A stretch of 34,374 nucleotides of DNA. Origin: Gammaproteobacteria bacterium (GTDB taxonomy: Bacteria > Pseudomonadota > Gammaproteobacteria > Pseudomonadales > Halieaceae). Location of the stretch: positions 1 through 34,374 of the forward strand of contig JAUIEP010000039.1 of assembly GCA_030428835.1 (NCBI GenBank), given 5' to 3'. The position numbers and the translations under genes were made by a program. This document shows positions 1 to 8,949 of the stretch, piece after piece; the stretch's first letter is position 1, and each line of letters starts with the position of its first letter. Under the pieces are notes generated by a model. The model was not told the origin of the DNA. It searched no databases and was given only the letters and a program-made list of their open reading frames with translations.

Positions 1-3000
1 GACGGCATCCGCGCCGACCTCGACTGGATGCAGCGCATCGGCATCGGCGGCCTGCAGAACTTCGACGCCGCGCTGAACACGCCGCAGCTCGTGGACGAGC
101 GCCTCGTGTACATGACGCCACAGTGGCGGGACGCGTTCCGCTTCACGGCCGAGGAGGCCGACAAGCGCGGCCTTGAGCTGGCTATCGCGGGCTCGCCCGG
201 CTGGAGTGAGACGGGCGGGCCGTGGGTCGCGGCCGAGGACGGCATGAAGAAGGTGGTGTGGACGTCTGTCACGGTGGAGGGCGGTGCGCCCGTGAGTGAG
301 GCCTTGCCGCCGCTACCCCGCGCCAGTGGCACCTACCTGGATGTTGTTGGACAAGGGTCCGAGGGCCTGTCGTCGACCGTACACGAGGTGCCGGAGCTGG
401 CGCGCGATACGCTGGTACTGGCCTTCCCCGCGCCGCCGGGTGACACGCTGCCGGCACCCGCGCTGGCGAGCGATGGCACCGCACTGGATGCGGACCTGCT
501 CAGCGACGGGCGCTTTGCCGCGCATGTCGCCGTGGCCAAAGCGAAGGGCAAGGAGCCCACCGTCATCGACATGACCTTCGACCAGCCGCAGACCGTGCGC
601 GGGATAACGCTGCATGCGCACGGCGTGCAGGGCCTCGTGGGTGAGCCGAACGTGTTGCCCGCACTGGAGGTCAGTGATGACGGCGAGGACTGGCGCGAGG
701 TGGCCACGGTGGCGCTCTCGGAGGCGCCCAGCACGGTCTCCTTCGCGCCGGTGACCGCGCGCCATTTCCGTGTGGTGATGCATCCGCGCCAGACCGCCTC
801 GCCGATGGGGGGCATGGACTTCCTGGCATCGGGCGTGGACGCCGCGTCGATGGTGCGGGTGTTCCAGGCAGATGCCGACAATGAAGGCGACAGCGAGGTG
901 CTCGGTGCGATGGCCGGTATGCGCGGCGGCGAGTTCCAGTTCAGCGAACTCGCCCTGCACGCGGCGCCCAAGGTGTCGCAGTTCGAGCAGAAGGCCGGCT
1001 TCTTCGTGGCGCCGGACTACTATGCGTTGCCGGCGACAGACATCGCCGCGGGCGACAGCGTGCAGCCGGACGACGTGCTCGACATCACGGACAAACTGCG
1101 CAAGGACGGTCGCCTGGACTGGACGCCGCCTGCTGGCCGCTGGCAGGTGCTGCGCCTGGGCTACTCGCTCACCGGCAAAACCAACCACCCCGCACCGGCG
1201 GAGGCCACGGGCCTCGAGGTCGACAAGTTCGACGGCGCCGCCGTGCGCCGCTACATCGAGACCTACCTCGGTAACTATCGCAAAGCGACCGGCAAAAAGC
1301 TGATCGGAAAGCACGGCCTGCGCGCGCTGCTCACCGACAGCATCGAGGTCGGCGCCAGCAACTGGACGCCTAAGATCGTGGAGCAGTTCAAGCGCCTGCG
1401 CGGCTACGACCCCACGCCCTGGCTGCCGACACTCACCGGCGTCGTGGTGGGTTCGGGCGCGCAGAGCGACGCCTTCCTGTACGATTTCCGCCGTACGCTG
1501 GCGGACCTGATCGTCAGCGAACACTACGGCGTGATCGCCGAGGTCACGAAGGAACTCGGCCTGACCTACTACAGTGAGGCGGTGGAGAGCATCCGCCCGG
1601 TGCTCGGCGACGACATGGCGATGCGCGCACCGGCCGATGTGCCCATGTCGGCCATGTGGACCTACGGCAAGGGCGGCCCCATCCAGTCCTACATCCTCGA
1701 TGTGCGCGGCGCCGCCTCGGTGGCGCACGTCTACGGGCAGAACATCGCCGCGGCGGAATCGCTGACCTCCGTGTTGCAGCCCTGGCAGCACAGCCCGGCG
1801 GTGCTGCGGCCGATGATGGATCTCATCCTCGCGCACGGCGTCAACCGGCCCGTCATCCACACGTCCGTGCACCAACCGGTGGATGACAAGTTTCCGGGCC
1901 TCGCGCTGCTGATCTTCGGCCAGTACTTCAACCGCCACGAGACCTGGGCGGAGATGGCGAGGCCCTGGGTCGACTACATGGCGCGCTCCAGTTTCCTGCT
2001 GCAGCAGGGGCGCAACTATGCCGACGTTGCGTACTTCTACGGCGAGGAAGCGCCGCTCACGATGCTTTTCAAGGACGGGCTGCCCGACGACGCCCCCACC
2101 CGCTACGCCTTCGACTTCATCAATCCGAACGCACTGCGCGATGTTACCTCGGTGCAGGGCATGGAACTCGTGACCGAGGGCGGTGCGCGCTATCGCGTGC
2201 TGTACCTGGGCGGCAACAGCCACTTCATGACATTGCCGACGCTGCGCCGCATCGCCGAGTTGGTCGAGCAGGGCGCCACCGTGGTCGGCATGGCGCCGCG
2301 CGCCACGCCGTCGCTGGCGGATGACACGGACGCCTTCGCTGCGCTGGTGGAGAATCTGTGGCGCGGCGGCAAGGGCGGCAAATTCGGCAAGGGCAGGGTG
2401 GTGGCCTCGAACGACGTAGAGGCCGTGCTGGCAGGGCAGGGTCTCGCGCCTGATTTCGCCCACACAGCCGATGCGGAAGTATTGTTCAACCATCGCCGCC
2501 TCGACGACGGCGACCTGTACTTCCTGTCCAATCGCTCCACCGATGACGTGTCGGGCGAGTACCGCTTCCGCGTGACCGGCAAGCAACCGCAGGTTTGGCG
2601 CGCGGACACGGGCGAGGTGAGCCCGGTGTCCTACCGCACCGACGGCGACGTCACGGTGGTCGATCTACCCGTGGCGCCGCAGGATGCCTTCTTCGTCGTG
2701 TTCGTGGAACCGGCGACGACGCCTGCCGCGACGGTTGCGCGCACGAACTGGCAGCCGATTGCGGACGTGGGCGCGGGCCCCTGGCAGGTGGCGTTCCAGC
2801 CCGGCCGCGGCGCGCCCGCGAGCGTGGCGCTGGACGCCCTCGCGCCGCTGAACGAACACGCGGACGACGGCGTGCGCTACTTCTCGGGCACCGCCAGCTA
2901 CACGAAGTCCTTCGAATTGCCCGCGGGTGTCGAACCCGGCGCGCCGCTGCAGCTCGACCTCGGCGCTATCGGCGACGTGGCCGAGGTGTACGTGAACGGC

Positions 3001-3237
3001 GAACTGGCCGGCACGGCCTGGCGCGAGCCCTATCGCGTGGACGTCGGTGAGCTGCTGCAGGCCGGCAAAAATGCCCTCGAGGTGCGCGTGGCGAACCTCT
3101 GGGTCAACCGCCTGATCGGCGATGTGCAGCCGGACGCCGAGCCGGTCACCTGGACGAGTACGAAGATCTACCTGCCCAAGGCGCCGCTGCGCACATCCGG
3201 CCTGTTGGGCCCTGTGCAGTTGCTGCGGGGCGAGTGA
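1..3237 (+). CDS. GH106-like large glycoside hydrolase (alpha-L-rhamnosidase family), 5' partial
   Basis: The frame is open from base 1, so the N-terminus, including any signal peptide, lies outside the window; 1078 residues are visible. The first residues (DLDWMQRIGIGGLQNFD) match the start of the catalytic barrel of GH106-type alpha-L-rhamnosidases, which are usually about 1100 residues. Around residues 175-265 there is an inserted beta-sandwich of discoidin-like character (ITLHAHGV, LEVSDDGEDWREV, ARHFRVVM). The last 150 residues form a jelly-roll sugar-binding domain (LDLGAIGDVAEVYVNGELAG, then NALEVRVANLWVNRLIGD), as in GH2/GH106 enzymes. The family removes terminal rhamnose from plant or algal polysaccharides and glycosides. 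The stop codon overlaps the next start (TGATG), so the two are probably translationally coupled. The family call is fairly secure; substrate and catalytic residues are not assigned. Confidence 0.8.
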   Translation, partial: DGIRADLDWMQRIGIGGLQNFDAALNTPQLVDERLVYMTPQWRDAFRFTAEEADKRGLELAIAGSPGWSETGGPWVAAEDGMKKVVWTSVTVEGGAPVSEALPPLPRASGTYLDVVGQGSEGLSSTVHEVPELARDTLVLAFPAPPGDTLPAPALASDGTALDADLLSDGRFAAHVAVAKAKGKEPTVIDMTFDQPQTVRGITLHAHGVQGLVGEPNVLPALEVSDDGEDWREVATVALSEAPSTVSFAPVTARHFRVVMHPRQTASPMGGMDFLASGVDAASMVRVFQADADNEGDSEVLGAMAGMRGGEFQFSELALHAAPKVSQFEQKAGFFVAPDYYALPATDIAAGDSVQPDDVLDITDKLRKDGRLDWTPPAGRWQVLRLGYSLTGKTNHPAPAEATGLEVDKFDGAAVRRYIETYLGNYRKATGKKLIGKHGLRALLTDSIEVGASNWTPKIVEQFKRLRGYDPTPWLPTLTGVVVGSGAQSDAFLYDFRRTLADLIVSEHYGVIAEVTKELGLTYYSEAVESIRPVLGDDMAMRAPADVPMSAMWTYGKGGPIQSYILDVRGAASVAHVYGQNIAAAESLTSVLQPWQHSPAVLRPMMDLILAHGVNRPVIHTSVHQPVDDKFPGLALLIFGQYFNRHETWAEMARPWVDYMARSSFLLQQGRNYADVAYFYGEEAPLTMLFKDGLPDDAPTRYAFDFINPNALRDVTSVQGMELVTEGGARYRVLYLGGNSHFMTLPTLRRIAELVEQGATVVGMAPRATPSLADDTDAFAALVENLWRGGKGGKFGKGRVVASNDVEAVLAGQGLAPDFAHTADAEVLFNHRRLDDGDLYFLSNRSTDDVSGEYRFRVTGKQPQVWRADTGEVSPVSYRTDGDVTVVDLPVAPQDAFFVVFVEPATTPAATVARTNWQPIADVGAGPWQVAFQPGRGAPASVALDALAPLNEHADDGVRYFSGTASYTKSFELPAGVEPGAPLQLDLGAIGDVAEVYVNGELAGTAWREPYRVDVGELLQAGKNALEVRVANLWVNRLIGDVQPDAEPVTWTSTKIYLPKAPLRTSGLLGPVQLLRGE

Positions 3238-5381
3238 TGCCTGCGCTGCACACGCTCGGCCGGTTAGCGGCCGGCCGAGTATGCGCGACCGCAACGCTGG
3301 CGCTGGGCGCGCTCGCGCTGTCCAGTGCGGCGGTGGCGGCGGATGACTGTCGCGCGGCGAAGGACGAGCTGGCCGCGCTGCAGCAGGACAGTCTTTTTAC
3401 CCAGCCCTATATTGACGTGGACGAGTGGCGCAATACACCCGTGCGACACCGCTACGTACACGGCGGCTTCATCGGTACGCAGACGCGCTTCTCCTATTAC
3501 CTGCCGCCCGAGACGCGCTACGACGGGCGCTTCTTCCAGTACATCACGCCGGTGCCCGACAACGAGTACCTGTCGCAGGGCGCAACGGGCGAGGAGGACC
3601 GCATCGGCTTCGCCATCGACAGCGGCGCCTACTTCATCGAGACCAACGGCGGCGGCTGGGAAAACATGGCCGGCCCCGGGTTGCCCGCCGACCGCACCAT
3701 CGCGGGCTATCGCGCCAATGCCGCGGCAGCGCGCTACTCGCGCATCGTGGCCATGCAGATGTACGGCTGCGAGCGGCCCTTCGGCTACACCTACGGCGGC
3801 AGCGGCGGCGGCTACCGCACCATCGGCGGCATGGAAAACACGTCAGGCGTGTGGGACGGCGCGGTGCCGTTCGTTATCGGTTCGCCCATGGCCGCGCCCA
3901 ACGTATTCACCGTGCGCATGTACGCGCTGCGGGTGCTGGCGGACAAGCTGCCGGCCATCGCCGACGCGGTGGATGTCGGCTCCGGCGTCGACGTGCGCTC
4001 GCTGCTCACCGACGAGGAGGCCGCCGCTTTCGCGGAAGTCACGGCCATGGGCTTCCCTCGCGCGGCGTGGTACGCGCACAAATCGCTCAACCTGCACGGT
4101 TACGCGCTGTTGTTCCCCACCGTGCTGGGGCAGGACCCGCAATACTTCGCCGAGGATTTCTGGCACAAGCCCGGCTACGAGGGATATCGTCCCCCGGCAT
4201 CGCTGACTGCCGCGCTCATTGACCACAGCACGAAGGTGAAGCGCGTGATCACGGCGCGCGACACGGCGCAGGCCGCAGCGCAAAAAGCAAAGCAGAGCGG
4301 CGGCAGGGCGGACGATGCGTTCGAGGCCATGCTGAAGGCGCAGGGCGCGCAGCGCCCCGTCGCGCTGCAACTGGACAGCCTGCCGGTCCAGGACCTGTTG
4401 GGCGCGCAGATCACGGTGACCTCGGGCGCAGCGCAGGGCGCGCGCATACTCGTCAGCCATTTCGACGGGGATACGGTGCAGCTGCGCAGCAGCGCGGGCG
4501 CGCTCGCGGGCCTCAAGGCCGGCGATACCCTGCACATCGACAATCGCGACTACCTCGCCTCACAGACCTACCACCGCCACCAGGTGCCCGACGCGGGCTA
4601 CCCCGTGTACGACGTGTTGCGCGATGCGCGCGGCAAGGCGCTGTATCCCCAGCACCGGCCGTTGCTGGCACCGCAGTTCGCAGCCGGTGCGGCGGGGTCC
4701 GTGCCCACCGGCAAGTTCGCGGGCAAGATGATCGTGCTGTCCAACCTGCACGACACCGAGGCCTACCCCTGGCAGGGCGACTGGTACCTGCAGGCGGCGC
4801 GGGAGCACCTGGGTGATGCGCTTAACGACCGTCTACGCCTGTGGTACACCGACCGCGCCACCCACGGGGACCACATGACGCTGCAGCAACCCACGCAGAC
4901 CGTGAGCTACCTCGGCGTTCTGCAGCAGGCGCTGCGCGACGTCAGTGCGTGGGTGGAGGAGGGCATTGCACCGCCCGCCACGAGCGGCTACCGCATCGAG
5001 GGCGGACAGGTGTATCTCGAGGACAGTGCCGCGGCACGCGGCGGTATCCAGCCGGTCGTCGCGGTGCGCGCCAACGGCGCGGCGCGCGCGGAGGTTGCGG
5101 CGGGCGACACGGTCACGCTTACCGCCACCGTCGATGTACCGCCCGGCGCGGGCGAGGTCGTGGCGCTGGCCTGGGATTTCGGCGGCGACACGCCGTTTCC
5201 CGACACGCAGGTGATTGCCGAGGGAGACCGGCGCAGCCCGCGACCCGCCACCACGCACCGGTTCGATACACCCGGCACGTATTTCGTCACGCTGCGCGCC
5301 GAGGTGCAGCGCGACGGCGACACCGCGACCCCGTTCACCCGCATTCGCAACCTGGGGCGGGCACGGGTGGTGGTGCGCTGA
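3237..5381 (+). CDS. Secreted alpha/beta-hydrolase-like protein with C-terminal PKD domain
   Basis: 714 residues. The ATG at 3237 shares a base with the upstream stop; a GTG lies one codon earlier but the ATG is the better start. A Sec signal peptide runs to about residue 34 (hydrophobic LALGALALSSAAVAA). The centre has a nucleophile-elbow-like glycine motif, YGGSGGGYRTIGG, with Ser189 as the likely nucleophile, and a late His in the stretch TDRATHGDHM. This is the layout of large tannase/feruloyl-esterase-like hydrolases, but I cannot place it in a named family. The last 95 residues look like a PKD fold (LAWDFGGDTPFPD, then HRFDTPGTYFVTLRAEV). Its position after a rhamnosidase-like enzyme suggests it removes acyl or other substituents from a carbohydrate in the periplasm or outside the cell. 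That role is inference. Confidence 0.65.
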   Translation: MPALHTLGRLAAGRVCATATLALGALALSSAAVAADDCRAAKDELAALQQDSLFTQPYIDVDEWRNTPVRHRYVHGGFIGTQTRFSYYLPPETRYDGRFFQYITPVPDNEYLSQGATGEEDRIGFAIDSGAYFIETNGGGWENMAGPGLPADRTIAGYRANAAAARYSRIVAMQMYGCERPFGYTYGGSGGGYRTIGGMENTSGVWDGAVPFVIGSPMAAPNVFTVRMYALRVLADKLPAIADAVDVGSGVDVRSLLTDEEAAAFAEVTAMGFPRAAWYAHKSLNLHGYALLFPTVLGQDPQYFAEDFWHKPGYEGYRPPASLTAALIDHSTKVKRVITARDTAQAAAQKAKQSGGRADDAFEAMLKAQGAQRPVALQLDSLPVQDLLGAQITVTSGAAQGARILVSHFDGDTVQLRSSAGALAGLKAGDTLHIDNRDYLASQTYHRHQVPDAGYPVYDVLRDARGKALYPQHRPLLAPQFAAGAAGSVPTGKFAGKMIVLSNLHDTEAYPWQGDWYLQAAREHLGDALNDRLRLWYTDRATHGDHMTLQQPTQTVSYLGVLQQALRDVSAWVEEGIAPPATSGYRIEGGQVYLEDSAAARGGIQPVVAVRANGAARAEVAAGDTVTLTATVDVPPGAGEVVALAWDFGGDTPFPDTQVIAEGDRRSPRPATTHRFDTPGTYFVTLRAEVQRDGDTATPFTRIRNLGRARVVVR

Positions 5382-5397
5382 CAAGGAGAATGCATTG

Positions 5398-6555
5398 ATG
5401 CAATGTTTGTACTTTCATCGCACCCCGCGGGTGCCGGTCCGCGCGGCGCTCGTCGCGCTGCTGTGTTTCATAACGGGCTGCGCCACCGGCGGCGCGATCA
5501 CTGCCACAGGAGAATCCACCGTGCTCGACTGCCCCTTGCGCGACGAACCGTATTCCACGCGTACACCGCTCATGGACATCATGCTGAGTGAGCGCGCCAG
5601 TGCAATCGTCAACCGCCACATGGGCGGCGTGCTGGACCAGCTGCCGCCGACTTTCGCGAGTCGCGAGGCGCCGTCCTTCAGCGCCATCCTCGACCTGCAC
5701 GCGCTGGCGGGCCTGGCCGGTTCGCCGCCCGAGGTGCTCGAGTCTATCGATGCGGAGCTCGCCCAGCTCGCGCTTACCGATGAGGAGCGCAAGGCTCGTT
5801 GCGCGCGCTACGACGCCGACGAACCGGACCTCGCCATCCCCGCGGGCGGGCCGCGGTTGCTGCTGTTCCAGAAGATCACCGGCTTCCTCGATGCGCCGTC
5901 GGTGAACGCCGCCACCGCCACGCTCTACGAACTCGCGGCTGAGCACGGCTGGAGCATCGTGGAGACGGACCGCGCCGGTGTCATGACCCCCGAAAGTCTC
6001 GCGCGCTTCGACGCGGTGATCTGGAACAACACGAGCGGCGATGTACTGACGTTGACCCAGCGCGCGGCGTTCAAACAATACATCGAAGGGGGTGGCGGCT
6101 TCATCGGCATCCACGGCGCCGGCGGCGACCCGGTGTATTTCTGGGACTGGTACGTCGACACCCTGCTGGGTGCGCGCTTCATCGGCCACTCGGCGGACCC
6201 GCAGTTCCAGGACGCGAAGATCGATATCGAGGACAACGCGACCGGTATCGGCGCGGACCTCGCGCCGGGCTGGACCATGCACGAGGAGTGGTACGCGTTC
6301 GCGAGCAGCCCGCGCGAGACCGGCGCGACGGTGATCGCCACGCTCGACGAGTCCACCTTCTCCCAGGTGGGGCGCGGCGGGCAGTACCTCAGTATGGACG
6401 ATCACCCCATCGTGTGGACGCGCTGCATCGGCGCCGGCCGCTCCTTCTACTCCGCCATCGGCCACCGGCCGGAGGTGTACGCGGACGAAAAACACCGCCG
6501 CCTGCTGGTGGACGGCATCGCGTGGGCCGCCGGTGGCGCCTGCAAGCAAGACTGA
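5398..6555 (+). CDS. ThuA-domain lipoprotein
   Basis: 385 residues from the ATG at 5398, which has AAGGAG (5383-5388) at good spacing; the frame is open further upstream but inside the previous gene. The N-terminus is a lipoprotein signal: basic residues, a hydrophobic stretch and the lipobox ITGC with Cys28. After a helical N-terminal region, residues from about 160 form a ThuA domain (class I glutamine-amidotransferase-like fold): LLLFQKITGF, NNTSGDVLT, GGGGFIGIHGAGG, then HPIVWTRCIGAGRSFYSAIGH. The family name comes from trehalose utilisation in rhizobia; members are thought to act on oxidised (3-keto) sugars. A second ThuA domain lies in the gene at 8949. Being next to a GMC oxidoreductase pair supports action on an oxidised glycoside at the membrane, which is inference. 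Confidence 0.85.
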   Translation: MQCLYFHRTPRVPVRAALVALLCFITGCATGGAITATGESTVLDCPLRDEPYSTRTPLMDIMLSERASAIVNRHMGGVLDQLPPTFASREAPSFSAILDLHALAGLAGSPPEVLESIDAELAQLALTDEERKARCARYDADEPDLAIPAGGPRLLLFQKITGFLDAPSVNAATATLYELAAEHGWSIVETDRAGVMTPESLARFDAVIWNNTSGDVLTLTQRAAFKQYIEGGGGFIGIHGAGGDPVYFWDWYVDTLLGARFIGHSADPQFQDAKIDIEDNATGIGADLAPGWTMHEEWYAFASSPRETGATVIATLDESTFSQVGRGGQYLSMDDHPIVWTRCIGAGRSFYSAIGHRPEVYADEKHRRLLVDGIAWAAGGACKQD

Positions 6556-6594
6556 TTATCAAACGGCGCCACGGGCGCCCACGGAGGCACACCA

Positions 6595-7221
6595 ATGGAC
6601 AGACGGGAATTCCTGGAATGCGCCGCGCTGCTCATCAGCGGCACCGCGCTGCAGCAGCGGGCCTTTGCCCTGAGCAGCGAGCAACAGCAGTACCTCGCAA
6701 CGGCGGACGACTACGTGAGCAAGTCGGCAAAGCTGTTCAGTACGGCACAGCGCAAGCTTGTTGCCGCCGCGGCGGAGACCATCATCCCGCGCACGGAAAC
6801 GCCCGGCGCGATCGACGCCGGCGTGCCGCATTTCATCGAGCTGATGGTCGAGGACTGGTTCAATGATGGCGAGCGCGCCATCTTTATGGCGGGCCTTGCG
6901 GATCTCGAACAGCGCATTCCCGCCGAGCATGGCAAGCCCTTCGACGAACTCGGTGACGAGCAGCAGCTGGCCGTGCTGGAGGCCCTGGAGGCGGCGGCAT
7001 CCGACTCACCCTGGTACCAGCAGGGCAACATCCGCCGCGCGTTCATCAGCGACGCGCCGTTCATCTGCCAGCTCAAGGAACTGACCGTGTGGGGTTTCTT
7101 CACGTCAGAGACCGGGACGAAAGAGGTGCTGCGCTACAACCCGATGCCGATGAAGTTCGACCCCGAGTACCCGAGGAAACCCGGGGACACCACGTGGGCG
7201 CCACCGAACTTTTACCGCTAG
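6595..7221 (+). CDS. Gluconate 2-dehydrogenase subunit 3-like small subunit of GMC oxidoreductase
   Basis: 208 residues, preceded by GGAGG at proper spacing. It starts MDRREFLECAALLISG, a twin-arginine-like signal, as is usual for the small 'hitch-hiker' subunits that carry a folded FAD subunit through the Tat system. The body matches the gluconate 2-dehydrogenase subunit 3 family: LVAAAAETIIPRTETPGA, then GVPHFIELMVEDWF, and near the end FFTSETGTKEVLRYNPMP. The flavoprotein gene follows after 18 bases, the usual order for gluconate 2-dehydrogenase, FAD-glucose dehydrogenase and glucoside 3-dehydrogenase. It is probably an export chaperone and structural subunit in the periplasm, without its own redox centre. 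Confidence 0.9.
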   Translation: MDRREFLECAALLISGTALQQRAFALSSEQQQYLATADDYVSKSAKLFSTAQRKLVAAAAETIIPRTETPGAIDAGVPHFIELMVEDWFNDGERAIFMAGLADLEQRIPAEHGKPFDELGDEQQLAVLEALEAAASDSPWYQQGNIRRAFISDAPFICQLKELTVWGFFTSETGTKEVLRYNPMPMKFDPEYPRKPGDTTWAPPNFYR

Positions 7222-7239
7222 GCCAGGAGAGAACACACG

Positions 7240-8949
7240 ATGAAGACGCAACAGAATTACGATTTCGACGTGATCGTCGTCGGCTCCGGCATCACCGGCG
7301 GCTGGGCGGCCAAGGAACTCACCGAAAAGGGCCTGAAGGTGCTGGTGCTGGAGCGCGGCAGGGACGTTAAACACGGCAGCGGCTACCTGGGTGAGCACGC
7401 GCCGGGTTGGAAACAGCCGTTCAACGGTAAGCCGGATCGCGAGTTGGAGGCGCGCGACTACCCGGTGCAGAGCAAGCTGTACGCCTTCAGCGCCGCCAAC
7501 CGGCACTTCTGGAACAACGACCGCCTGAACCCCTACGCCGTGGACGAGGGCAAGCCGTTCGACTGGTTCCGCGGCGATGTGGTCGGCGGGCGGTCGCTCA
7601 TGTGGGGGCGGCAGAGCTACCGCTGGAGTCCCCAGGACTTTCGCGCCAACGCGACCGACGGCCACGGCATTCCCTGGCCGGTAGAGTATGAGGACATCGC
7701 ACCGTGGTACAGCCACGTGGAGAAGTTCATCGGCGTGAACGGCCGCAAGGAGGGACTCGCGCAACTGCCCGACGGCGAGTTCCAGAAACCCATGGAGTGG
7801 TTTCCTATCGAGAAGACCATCCAGGCGCGCCTGCGCAAGAGCGCGCCGGACATCACCCTCACCAATGCGCGCACTGCCATCCTCACCGAAGACCTGCCCG
7901 GCCGCTCCGCCTGCCACTACTGCGGTCCCTGTGAGAACGGCTGTTCGACCGGCAGCTATTTCAGCTCGCAGGCGTCCACGCTGCCGGCGGCGCGTGCGAC
8001 CGGCAACCTGACGCTCAGGCCCGACTCGGTGGTGGAAAAGCTGCAGTACGACGAGGCGACGGGGCGCATTAGCGCCATCCACGTGGTGGATGCGCAGACC
8101 ATGGCACGCAGGGCCTACACCGCTCGCGCCTACTTCCTGTGCGCCTCCACCATCGGCAGCACGCAGTTGTTGCTGAACTCGGCCAGCGCGGCCTTCCCCA
8201 ACGGGTTGGCCAACCGCAGCGGCGTGCTGGGCCACTACCTGATGGACCACTTCCTCAGCATCGGCGCGGTCGGCATGTTCGCCGAGCACAGCGATACCTA
8301 CTTCTACGGCAATCGCCCGACCGGGCTGTATATCCCGCGCTTCCGCAACGTAGGCAAGCGCGACGACGACGCCGACTTTATCCGCGGCTACGGCTACCAG
8401 ACGATGATCAACAGCTCCAACTGGATGGGCCAGCTCAATGCCAAGGGCTTCGGCGCCGCGCTGAAAAACCAGCTCAGCGCATTGCCGCCGACCTGGGTGT
8501 TCTACATGGCCGGCTTCGGCGAGTGCCTGCCGCGCAAGAGCAATCGTCTTTACCTCAGCAAGAAGAAGGACCGCTTCGGCGTGCCGCAGGTGGCGTTCGA
8601 CTTCGAGTGGGGCGACAACGAGCGCGCGATGGGTAAGGACATCCAGAAGCAGGCGCTGCGCATCGTCAACGCAGCCGGTCCCGCGTTCGCGATACCCATC
8701 GGCGACACCGAGAACCTGTCGACGCCCGGCGCCGGCATCCACGAGATGGGCACCGCGCGCATGGGCGACGATCCGGGCGAGTCAGTACTGAACCGCTACA
8801 ACCAGGCCCACGACGTGCCGAACCTGTTCGTGACCGACGGCTCGTTCATGACCTCGGCGTCCTGCGTTAACCCGTCACTCACCTACATGGCATTCACGGC
8901 GCGCGCGTGCGATTACGCGGCGCAGCAGTTGGCCGCCGGCGTGATCTGA
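7240..8949 (+). CDS. GMC-family FAD-dependent dehydrogenase, catalytic subunit (glucoside 3-dehydrogenase/gluconate 2-dehydrogenase type)
   Basis: 569 residues with RBS AGGAGA at 7224. An N-terminal FAD dinucleotide fold (VVGSGITGG, G15/G17/G20, with Glu38 after the second strand) and a C-terminal GMC_oxred_C domain with GIHEMGTARMG (His501) and CVNPSLTYMAFTAR (Asn544) give the catalytic pair expected in this family. Residues 225-235 carry Cys225, Cys228, Cys231 and Cys235 in CX2CX2CX3C spacing, in the region where bacterial FAD-glucose dehydrogenases hold an iron-sulphur cluster. It has no signal peptide of its own, which fits co-export with the small subunit just upstream. It probably oxidises a sugar or glycoside in the periplasm and passes electrons to a cytochrome c; the fusion gene that overlaps its stop codon contains one. 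The substrate is not determined by sequence. Confidence 0.9.
   Translation: MKTQQNYDFDVIVVGSGITGGWAAKELTEKGLKVLVLERGRDVKHGSGYLGEHAPGWKQPFNGKPDRELEARDYPVQSKLYAFSAANRHFWNNDRLNPYAVDEGKPFDWFRGDVVGGRSLMWGRQSYRWSPQDFRANATDGHGIPWPVEYEDIAPWYSHVEKFIGVNGRKEGLAQLPDGEFQKPMEWFPIEKTIQARLRKSAPDITLTNARTAILTEDLPGRSACHYCGPCENGCSTGSYFSSQASTLPAARATGNLTLRPDSVVEKLQYDEATGRISAIHVVDAQTMARRAYTARAYFLCASTIGSTQLLLNSASAAFPNGLANRSGVLGHYLMDHFLSIGAVGMFAEHSDTYFYGNRPTGLYIPRFRNVGKRDDDADFIRGYGYQTMINSSNWMGQLNAKGFGAALKNQLSALPPTWVFYMAGFGECLPRKSNRLYLSKKKDRFGVPQVAFDFEWGDNERAMGKDIQKQALRIVNAAGPAFAIPIGDTENLSTPGAGIHEMGTARMGDDPGESVLNRYNQAHDVPNLFVTDGSFMTSASCVNPSLTYMAFTARACDYAAQQLAAGVI

Noticed and set aside
313-2586. Long open frame on the minus strand opposite the GH106-like gene
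   Set aside because: Arg- and His-rich, low-complexity translation typical of antisense frames in GC-rich coding DNA; the plus strand has clear domains.
5398-6555. Trehalose-utilisation gene name for the ThuA proteins
   Set aside because: The domain is shared by many proteins and nothing else of trehalose metabolism is present, so no gene symbol is given.
7105-8742. Long minus-strand frame opposite the GMC gene
   Set aside because: No recognisable domain; complete overlap with a well-supported flavoprotein.
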